Source: an uncultured Clostridia bacterium
GTDB taxonomy: Bacteria > Bacillota > Clostridia > Christensenellales > UBA1242
Direction of reading: 5' to 3'
Assembly: GCA_947631485.1 (NCBI GenBank)
Contig: CANRLJ010000016.1
Coordinates: 1-11,866, forward strand
DNA length: 11,866 nucleotides
The notes below the pieces were generated by a model that worked only from the letters and a program-made list of their open reading frames with translations, did not search any database and was not told the DNA's origin. The translations under genes were made by a program, and so were the position numbers. Shown here in pieces: positions 6,581 through 11,866 of the stretch. Position 1 is the first letter of the stretch, and each line of letters begins with the position of its first letter.

Positions 6581-7491
6581 GCTTCTTTCTTGGCTTTCTT
6601 TTTATCAGCCTTTTGTTTTTTCTTAAGCGCCTTTCCTGTGAGTTCTGGCTCTGGCAGAGGATGTGTCAAAAGTTCTGGTTCTTCAAGATATTTTGCAAGC
6701 ACTTTCAAACTGTTTGAATAATAAAGCCCATTGCAAACACGCTCGTCAAGAGAAAACTTCATTTTCAGAGATTTTTGAACTTTTGTATTTCCTTCACGGT
6801 CACAAACAGGTGTGTAATACACTTTGCCCATCGTTCCAAATATGGTTGTGTTGCCAAAATTGTATAAATGATGGAATAAAGCGTCAAGATGGATGCTCTT
6901 GAGGTCTGCCATATACACACTTGTGTGAAATGGGCTGACATCCAAAAGTTTTCTTGGCAAAAGTCCGTGATTGTCGCCAAATCTGAGGCAAGCCATGGCA
7001 AACTTAAACAGCCAACTTGGAAGTTTGCACAAAAATCCGGCAGTTTTGGTTGTTCCGTGAACTTCAGCATCTGGTTTGACATTTTTTGCAACTTCATCTT
7101 CAAAAATCTTTTTAATTTCTGCCAAACTCTCACGCCCTGTAAAGAACATCTTAAGGGTGATTTCTTCGCCATCATCCGTAAGTTTGTTCATTATGCTGAT
7201 TGAGATAGCGATATATTTTCTTTGATACACGACACAGTTGGTGATGAATCTATTTGTCTTTGGTCTTTCATACAACATCCTAATGCATGCCGCCATCATG
7301 ATTTCTGTGTAGGAATAGTGTATTCCGCTTCTCTTTCTTTCTTCCAAGATGAACTTGTCCAAAAGTTCACAGTTGACAACCTGCTCATATAGGTTTACGG
7401 CATCAATTCTCATTGGCATGAAGTATGACATTGCCTTGTCAATAATCTGCAAATCCTTAACCTTCACCCCATCTGCTCTTTTTCCAAACAT
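6553..7491 (-). CDS. 2-oxo-acid dehydrogenase E2/CAT-fold acyltransferase-like protein, probably catalytically inactive
   Basis: The 312-residue protein follows the catalytic domain of E2 acyltransferases from N- to C-terminus. There is an MPMRIDAVNLYEQVV start segment (25-39), then RPKTNRFI (76-83) with strand YQRKYIAISISI (89-100), then SPFHTSVYMADLKSI (186-200), FGTMGKV (218-224), and a final SLDERVCNG (247-255) with a helix ending EEPELL. Real E2 enzymes carry a catalytic HxxxD in a DHRxxDG motif; here the His is E250 and the Asp is N254. No lipoyl or subunit-binding domain is present. From general knowledge, stand-alone E2-like proteins with DER in place of DHR occur in many Clostridia; their role is unknown to me. 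The last 25 residues are almost pure Lys/Ala/Glu, likely a charged helix. The ATG is preceded by AGGAAGGAG (7498-7506) at ideal spacing. The gene has its own promoter and terminator, so it is monocistronic. Confidence 0.82.
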   Translation of the reverse strand: MFGKRADGVKVKDLQIIDKAMSYFMPMRIDAVNLYEQVVNCELLDKFILEERKRSGIHYSYTEIMMAACIRMLYERPKTNRFITNCVVYQRKYIAISISIMNKLTDDGEEITLKMFFTGRESLAEIKKIFEDEVAKNVKPDAEVHGTTKTAGFLCKLPSWLFKFAMACLRFGDNHGLLPRKLLDVSPFHTSVYMADLKSIHLDALFHHLYNFGNTTIFGTMGKVYYTPVCDREGNTKVQKSLKMKFSLDERVCNGLYYSNSLKVLAKYLEEPELLTHPLPEPELTGKALKKKQKADKKKAKKEAKKAKKEGK

Positions 7492-7539
7492 ATTTTTCTC
7501 CTTCCTAAATAAAAATTCACTAAAAATGCTGAAAATACC

Positions 7540-7566
7540 ATTTTATCGGACAAATAATTGTGTCAA
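7540..7566 (-). promoter_or_regulatory. Weaker second candidate promoter of the E2-like gene
   Basis: TTGACA (7561-7566), a consensus -35, and TAAAAT (7540-7545) lie on the - strand with a short 15-base spacer. The spacer contains a copy of AATTATTTGT that is also found in the palindrome at 7610-7631. Confidence 0.3.
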
Positions 7567-7609
7567 AAATTGATTTTTTTGATTTTTAAGTGATTTTTTT
7601 ATTTTTTTT

Positions 7610-7631
7610 GAATTATTTTCACAAATAATTC
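7610..7631. repeat. 22-base perfect inverted repeat at a predicted transcription start
   Basis: The arms GAATTATT (7610-7617) and AATAATTC (7624-7631) are perfectly complementary around a six-base centre. The element begins seven bases downstream of the TATAAT at 7638-7643, so it covers the predicted +1 of the E2-like gene transcript. It could be an operator or, in RNA, a 5'-terminal hairpin. It is followed by A-rich, not U-rich, sequence in the direction of transcription, so it is not a terminator for this strand. Confidence 0.6.
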
Positions 7632-7637
7632 TTTTTT

Positions 7638-7666
7638 ATTATAACTCCAAACCGCCCATTTTTCAA
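7638..7666 (-). promoter_or_regulatory. Promoter of the E2-like gene
   Basis: TTGAAA (7661-7666) and a perfect TATAAT (7638-7643) on the - strand are separated by 17 bases. Predicted start near 7631 gives a leader of about 140 bases. The leader contains three TGATTTTT-like motifs on the + strand (7571-7600) and much homopolymeric T/A; no known riboswitch is recognised. Confidence 0.7.
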
Positions 7667-7709
7667 AACAAATTGCATAAAATACATCAATTTTTTATGA
7701 CGCCGACTT

Positions 7710-10220
7710 TTATCTGTCTTTCCATCTTTTTTTAAGATGTCTTTGTCTGAAGAGCAAAAACACCCACACCAGCACAACAAGTGCCAAAGAGGTTCCGACC
7801 GCAATCCAAACATATATGCTTATTGTAGGCTGCTTTCTTTGTTCGGTGACAACTATTTCAAACTCCAACTCTTGGATGTCATAGTTTCCGCCAACATACT
7901 TTGCCGTCGCACGCATGTGATTTTCGTCAACAACTTGCAAAGAGTCCTCTTGCCAAACAAAGTCAGCAGGCAACTGGATATCTGACAGGTTTTCAAATTC
8001 TTTGTATATATGTATGGTGGTGTTTATGTTTATTTCCTTTGCCTTGAGGATTGTGAAAGTTTGTTCAACGGTGCCGGTGTAGTATGTCTTGCCAACAACT
8101 ATTGCCACAGCGTTGTTGCCTGCGTTTATGTTGTTTGTTGCACTGACATCATAATCAACCCCAGGATTCAGCACCCTTCCCTCAAGGGTCACCTTCACAA
8201 CTGGCACAATCTTTTTGCCTGTGTATGTATATTCGCCAACAATCTGCACAGTTGCACCAGAAATGTCAATTCTTTCTGGTGGAGGCCCATCAAGCTTGTT
8301 TACATGAAAGTCGCAAGTGACAATTTGATAAAATGCTGCGTCCTCACCTACATATCTTATGGAGTAAGCAAAATATGAATAGCCCTTCTCAAGCGTGATG
8401 TCGCCGTCAATCCACTCCCAATTTTCTGGAATTGAAATGTCATGTAATTTTGTTATGTTGTCATACACAACCACGGTTTCGGTTATTGCATTTGGAGGAT
8501 ATTTGGCTTTTGCAATGTTGTAGGATGTTGTCCTTTGACCAAAATAGTCGTTTTCTCCAGAAATGACAACCTCAACCTTTCCAGGAAGAGTGTTGTTCTT
8601 TATGCTGACAGAATAATCCTTTCCTTTTTCAAGCAATTTATCGTCAAAAAACACCTGAATTTCCGGAGTTAAAGCCTTGCCCTGTTCATAGTGCAAAAGT
8701 CTGTTTGGAATTTCCACCCTGGCGTATTTTAAGTCGTTTTCAAGAGGTTCTTCTCTTTCAACAGTGTTTGTGATTGCCCTTATTCTTGCCGCCTGATTGT
8801 CATAGGAACTGCCCGCATAAGTGGAACTGTTGCCCTTATAACTTTGCCATTTTCCGCCATACAAAAAATATGTCATGTCGTTTACAGATTCGCCGCTGTC
8901 ATAAGAACACAACACAGGCACATTGCCGTAGGCATTTTTGCAATTGACAACAACAGAAAAATATTCGCCTTGCTCCAAGTCAATCAGTTTGTTCAGGTCG
9001 ATTGTGGTCAGACCCGGGCGTTCTATGTGGGCATCTTGGTCGATGACCGGCGTTCCGTCAACTGGACAATTCGCCTCATCGTTCACATTGCCGGGGTTGA
9101 CGGTCAAATGTCTGTAAACCTTCACATTTGCCTCCAAATCACCTTGGTCGCAATAGATTGACACCGCCCTTAGTTGCTCTTGCCTTGTTGCACTTGAAAG
9201 TTTTGCCTCAAAAATTGCGGCTTGAGCGTCTGCAGCATAGTTTCTTCCGCCATTTGAAAGCCCGCCATCATAATAATAAAGGTTTTGATAATCTTCCTTT
9301 AATGCCAAATCGATGGTATATAGATTTGAACCCAAAGTTGATTCATATGAAAGATAAAAACAATATGCGCCATACTCATTAAAACCATGGTTTCCCCAAC
9401 TGTTTTTGACAATCCACGCCCCATTTTCATCGGGTGGATCTGACTCAAATTTCTCTTTTGGAATTGAGTCGTCCCAGCCAACAATGATTGAAGCATGGCC
9501 AAGGCTTGTGCCCTTGTTGCAAACATATCTCTGTGAACTTCCCTTATATTCCATCGTCACAGCGCCATATTTTAATATTGCTCGTTTGATGTCCTCTTTG
9601 TTTTTTGGAATCCGCCTGAAATTTTGAACATAATACTTTGATTCAGAAATATAACTCTTCATATTTTCCACTGTGGAAGAATATGTGGTTTTTTGTGAGT
9701 TTGGAGCAAGTCCCTGAGACATCATGGCAAAGGCATCGTGGGCGAATCCGCCCTGATTCCAATTGTCTTCAAAGGTGTCGTTTGTTGTCAGCATAAGTGG
9801 GTCATGTTGCCCATCGCGATTAAATCGCAGATATGCCATCATATATTCGTCCAAATCAAGATTGTCTTTGTTTGCCGTATCGTCAATTCCTTCACGCAAA
9901 ATGCTTGCCTCAGCAGCGCCGATGGCGGCATAAGCCCAACAGATGTTTCTGTCTTGCTGATTTTTTGCGCTTGTGATGTATCCAAACTGCCTTCCATCAA
10001 AACTTGAAAGGTGTTGCGCCCAATAGTCAAGTTGTCCGCTTCCAGCACCCTGAAGGTCGGTTAAATCCTCTGGCGGAGTTTCTTTTATGACCTCAACTTC
10101 TTCGCTTACAGCCAAAAGAGCCGCATCCGATTTGAAAAAGTCCTGCGAAAAAACACCCACTCCCAGTGAGAGCAAAATTGCCTGAAACAAAATCATAATG
10201 GATAAAAGATATTTTTTCAT
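7710..10220 (-). CDS. Secreted papain-family (C1A) cysteine protease with beta-rich stalk and C-terminal membrane anchor
   Basis: The 836-residue protein starts with a signal peptide (hydrophobic about 4-24). The protease domain (about 65-300) shows the C1A catalytic set: Q88 (oxyanion hole) six residues before C94 in NICWAYAA, H242 in LGHASIIVGWDD, and N273 in WIVKNSWGNHGF. Residues about 310-490 form the beta-rich, lectin-like region that often follows C1 domains in bacterial surface proteases. Then come two repeated units: A1 (about 496-570), B1 (571-642), A2 (650-726), B2 (727-793). The A units resemble Ig-like stalk domains (LEKGKDYSVSIKNNTLPG against LNPGVDYDVSATNNINAG), and B1/B2 share DISIPENWEW against DIQLPADFVW. 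A membrane helix (about 801-824) and basic tail HLKKRWKDR finish the protein; no LPXTG. It probably degrades proteins or peptides outside the cell while tethered to the membrane. No propeptide inhibitor domain is obvious. GGAAG precedes the ATG by three bases, weak and close. It carries its own promoter. Confidence 0.92.
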   Translation of the reverse strand: MKKYLLSIMILFQAILLSLGVGVFSQDFFKSDAALLAVSEEVEVIKETPPEDLTDLQGAGSGQLDYWAQHLSSFDGRQFGYITSAKNQQDRNICWAYAAIGAAEASILREGIDDTANKDNLDLDEYMMAYLRFNRDGQHDPLMLTTNDTFEDNWNQGGFAHDAFAMMSQGLAPNSQKTTYSSTVENMKSYISESKYYVQNFRRIPKNKEDIKRAILKYGAVTMEYKGSSQRYVCNKGTSLGHASIIVGWDDSIPKEKFESDPPDENGAWIVKNSWGNHGFNEYGAYCFYLSYESTLGSNLYTIDLALKEDYQNLYYYDGGLSNGGRNYAADAQAAIFEAKLSSATRQEQLRAVSIYCDQGDLEANVKVYRHLTVNPGNVNDEANCPVDGTPVIDQDAHIERPGLTTIDLNKLIDLEQGEYFSVVVNCKNAYGNVPVLCSYDSGESVNDMTYFLYGGKWQSYKGNSSTYAGSSYDNQAARIRAITNTVEREEPLENDLKYARVEIPNRLLHYEQGKALTPEIQVFFDDKLLEKGKDYSVSIKNNTLPGKVEVVISGENDYFGQRTTSYNIAKAKYPPNAITETVVVYDNITKLHDISIPENWEWIDGDITLEKGYSYFAYSIRYVGEDAAFYQIVTCDFHVNKLDGPPPERIDISGATVQIVGEYTYTGKKIVPVVKVTLEGRVLNPGVDYDVSATNNINAGNNAVAIVVGKTYYTGTVEQTFTILKAKEININTTIHIYKEFENLSDIQLPADFVWQEDSLQVVDENHMRATAKYVGGNYDIQELEFEIVVTEQRKQPTISIYVWIAVGTSLALVVLVWVFLLFRQRHLKKRWKDR

Positions 10221-10234
10221 ATGCTTCCATTATG

Positions 10235-10263
10235 ATTTTACACAAATTTTCGTCAAAAGTCAA
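10235..10263 (-). promoter_or_regulatory. Promoter of the cysteine protease gene, overlapping the YolD stop codon
   Basis: TTGACT (10258-10263) and TAAAAT (10235-10240) on the - strand are separated by 17 bases. The -35 element includes the TGA stop of the YolD-like gene (10260-10262). The -10 ends 14 bases from the ATG at 10220, so the leader would be only about 8-11 bases. Confidence 0.6.
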
Positions 10264-10589
10264 ACACAAACAGTTATGTCAAGGATGTCATCAAGTTTTA
10301 TCTTTTTGTTTCCAACTTTAAGACACTGTTCTTCAATCACAAGTTTTGCCTCGCCACTCAGTTTTTTGTTGTGACCATCTTCAAAATATGTGACCTGAAC
10401 TCTGTCACCCTTTTCAAGATTGATAAGCACCTTGGACATCCTTTCAGCCGCCTCTTCTTGCACCTCGCCCTTGGTTATTCTTTCATGCTGATATTCCTTC
10501 AGCCTCAACGCATTTTGCAGTCCTTTAAGGGCATCAAATGGTGCAAACTGCTTTGCTCTGTCCGCCCTTGGCATCTTAGTTCTCTCCAC
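10260..10589 (-). CDS. YolD-like protein
   Basis: The 109-residue protein carries the YolD-family signature near its N-terminus, RADRAKQFAPFDALKGLQ (8-25), followed by a helical segment and a beta-rich end (EKGDRVQVTYFEDGHNKKL, then KIKLDDILDITV). YolD-like proteins are usually encoded beside Y-family polymerases of the UvrX/YqjW type in Bacillota and are thought to assist or control them. Here the gene starts inside the polymerase gene, a 14-base overlap. The start is GTG at 10587-10589, placed seven bases after AGGAGGG (10597-10603); an ATG five codons further (10572-10574) is the alternative. It should be cotranscribed and translationally coupled with the polymerase. Family assignment is firm; the precise biochemical role is not established. 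Confidence 0.88.
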   Translation of the reverse strand: MERTKMPRADRAKQFAPFDALKGLQNALRLKEYQHERITKGEVQEEAAERMSKVLINLEKGDRVQVTYFEDGHNKKLSGEAKLVIEEQCLKVGNKKIKLDDILDITVCV

Positions 10590-11844
10590 TTTTATGCCCT
10601 CCTATCTGTCTGTTTCTGTCTCTCTGTGTGGCCTTTTCTTCCAAATCCAAAGCCTTAAGCACCGAGTTTTTGCCGTATTTGTCTTGCAGTTCAATCACGC
10701 TTGCCGTCAGCCTCTTTTCCTTTTCAATTTGATTTAGGTCGGTGAAAAAATCATATTGCTCGTTTTCCTCCGGCATAAGGTCGGCAAAATCATAACCTAT
10801 TCTTCTTATAGGCCTGTTTCTGTCCACAATTTTGTCAAACAACTTGCATGCATAATCGCCTATGATGGAATAGAGGTTTGTCGTCACATGCATCCTGCTT
10901 GTTCCCTTTGCTCCGCCTTCCTTTCCATCGCCATAGCCAATATACAAGTGTATGAGTTGCGTCACATAGTGCTGTCTAAACAAGTCATAGCAACCGTTCT
11001 GCACCATCTCTTGCATGACAAGTTTTGCATCCTTAAAATCATAGTTCTCTGGTAAGATTTGTGATGACGAAATAGACCTCGATTTTGACTTATAGTTCTT
11101 TATATCACTCATAAGGCAAGGCTCTCTTCCCCAGGCGTGGTCAATTAAAAGTTCGGCATTGATTCCAAACTCTTTGTAAAGCAAATCTTCGTTTGCCTTT
11201 GCTATGCCCTCCATGTCATAGATGCCATATTTCGCAAGGCGGTCTATCGTGCCATGAGATATCCCCCAAAAGTCACTCAGTGGCTGATGTTTCCAAAGCG
11301 TCTTAATAAACTTTTCTTCGGTCAGCCAGCCAATTATGTCTGGTGCGTGCTTGGCAGTGATGTCAAGTGCAATTTTTGCCAAATACATGTTGCTGCCAAT
11401 TCCTGCCGTTGATGGTATGTGCAGTTTATTATTTATCTCGCCCATAAGTTTTGACGCAAATTCTTTTGCTCTCATTTTGTAGATTTTAAGATAGTCCGTG
11501 GCGTCAATAATGCACTCATCAATCGAATAAACATGTATGTCGTTTTTGTCGATGTATTTCAAATAGATGCCGTAAATTTCGGCGGCATACTCGATGTATT
11601 TTTTCATCCTTGGTGGCGCAATTATAAAGTCGATGTCTTTGGGTATTTCAAACAGCCTGCACCTGTTTCTTATTCCGAGTGCTTTGAGGGCTGGCGAAAC
11701 AGCAAGGCAGATTGTTTTGTCTGTCCTGCTTTCATCTGCCACCACAAGTTTGGTTGTCATGGCATCAAGTCCCCGCTCGGCGCACTCCACCGATGCAAAG
11801 AAGGATTTCATGTCAATCACAAAATAAACTCTCTGTTTTTCCAT
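10576..11844 (-). CDS. Y-family DNA polymerase (DinB/UvrX-like, ImpB/MucB/SamB family)
   Basis: The 422-residue protein is a full-length error-prone polymerase used to copy damaged DNA. The catalytic acidic residues are visible: D11 in VIDMKSFFASVE (9-20) and D109/E110 in VYSIDEC (105-111). The paired F15/F16 lie where the steric gate normally sits. A finger/palm segment LAVSPALKALGIRN (47-60) and thumb-type sequence STAGIGSNMYLAKIALD with LSDFWGISHGTIDRLAKYGI follow. The little-finger region (about 240-350) is divergent but collinear. The C-terminus ends QIGGHKSGEN, typical of the UvrX-like branch paired with YolD. It is the first gene of an operon with the YolD-like gene. UvrX-type genes are often damage-inducible and frequently carried on plasmids, prophages or conjugative elements, but no such element is evident here. 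The promoter is cut by the window edge. Confidence 0.93.
   Translation of the reverse strand: MEKQRVYFVIDMKSFFASVECAERGLDAMTTKLVVADESRTDKTICLAVSPALKALGIRNRCRLFEIPKDIDFIIAPPRMKKYIEYAAEIYGIYLKYIDKNDIHVYSIDECIIDATDYLKIYKMRAKEFASKLMGEINNKLHIPSTAGIGSNMYLAKIALDITAKHAPDIIGWLTEEKFIKTLWKHQPLSDFWGISHGTIDRLAKYGIYDMEGIAKANEDLLYKEFGINAELLIDHAWGREPCLMSDIKNYKSKSRSISSSQILPENYDFKDAKLVMQEMVQNGCYDLFRQHYVTQLIHLYIGYGDGKEGGAKGTSRMHVTTNLYSIIGDYACKLFDKIVDRNRPIRRIGYDFADLMPEENEQYDFFTDLNQIEKEKRLTASVIELQDKYGKNSVLKALDLEEKATQRDRNRQIGGHKSGEN
10597..10603 (-). promoter_or_regulatory. Ribosome binding site for the YolD-like gene, inside the polymerase gene
   Basis: AGGAGGG on the - strand encodes part of the C-terminal IGGH of the polymerase and sits seven bases before the GTG start of the YolD-like gene. 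It decides for the GTG start and supports translational coupling. Confidence 0.75.
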
Positions 11845-11859
11845 AAACCCATAATCCTA

Positions 11860-11865
11860 ATTATA
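11860..11865 (-). promoter_or_regulatory. Candidate -10 element of the polymerase/YolD operon
   Basis: A perfect TATAAT lies 15 bases before the ATG at 11844. The -35 and any damage-response operator fall outside the window. If used, it would start the message about nine bases from the ATG and leave out the AGGA at 11855-11858, the only ribosome-binding-site-like sequence; otherwise transcription begins further upstream. Confidence 0.45.
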
Positions 11866-11866
11866 A

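Noticed and set aside
7571..7610. T-rich repeats in the E2-like leader as a riboswitch or small RNA
   Set aside because: The stretch is low-complexity T/A with no G/C-containing helices and matches no riboswitch core I know.
10260..11844. Polymerase/YolD pair as proof of a mobile element
   Set aside because: Such pairs occur on mobile elements but also in ordinary chromosomes of Bacillota, and no mobility gene is in the window.
1..11866. CRISPR array, tRNA or rRNA gene, insertion sequence, alternative genetic code
   Set aside because: No spaced repeats of suitable length, no cloverleaf or rRNA-like sequence, no transposase, and reading frames end at UGA as well as UAA with no internal UGA in conserved positions.

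Overview
The window looks like chromosome of a low-GC, Gram-positive-type anaerobe, most likely an uncultured gut-associated member of the Clostridia. The evidence is AT-rich DNA with TTGACx/TATAAT-type promoters, strong AGGAGG ribosome binding sites, a YolD/Y-family polymerase pair (a Bacillota hallmark), and several secreted proteins held by a C-terminal membrane helix with a basic tail and no LPXTG motif. UGA is used as a stop and the standard code fits throughout. This placement is inference from gene families; no rRNA or marker gene is present.

Layout, left to right. (1) The 3' part of an NMT1/THI5-like ABC transporter substrate-binding protein on the + strand (to 905) ends at a hairpin with U-tracts on both strands, which also closes the convergent gene. 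(2) A large secreted, membrane-anchored surface protein lies on the - strand (940-3492), with GLUG-like repeats followed by an InlB B-repeat-like module. (3) A complete phage-type terminase large subunit lies on the - strand (3546-4982) with no other packaging or structural gene beside it. (4) A + strand SH3-like, membrane-anchored secreted protein (5072-5860) is divergent from the terminase and meets the next gene tail to tail with one base between stops. (5) A - strand sigma-region-4-like helix-turn-helix regulator (5862-6392) sits behind a very good promoter and a repeat-rich upstream region. (6) A - strand protein of the 2-oxo-acid dehydrogenase E2/chloramphenicol acetyltransferase fold (6553-7491) lacks the catalytic His and Asp. 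(7) A - strand secreted papain-family (C1A) cysteine protease with a duplicated A-B-A-B beta-rich stalk and a C-terminal membrane anchor occupies 7710-10220. (8) A - strand two-gene operon, Y-family DNA polymerase followed by YolD-like protein (11844 to 10260), has a 14-base overlap and an embedded ribosome binding site.

How the genes relate. The only clear operon is the polymerase/YolD pair, presumably translesion synthesis and its accessory protein. The other genes mostly carry their own promoters. Three genes encode exported proteins with the same anchoring design, so the region contributes to the cell surface. The terminase and the regulator may be relics of one phage late-gene module now split by an inverted host gene, but this is inference.

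I did not find a clear new multi-gene system. The observations most worth a second look are the orphan, apparently active terminase; the regulator with its phased TTGACG repeats; promoters placed so close to start codons that leaderless mRNAs are predicted; the 22-base palindrome at a predicted transcription start; and the E2-like pseudoenzyme. No stretch over 300 bases lacks a gene. The longest intergenic gap, 7492-7709, holds a promoter, the palindrome and T-rich repeats. I see no tRNA, rRNA, CRISPR array, insertion sequence or attachment site.
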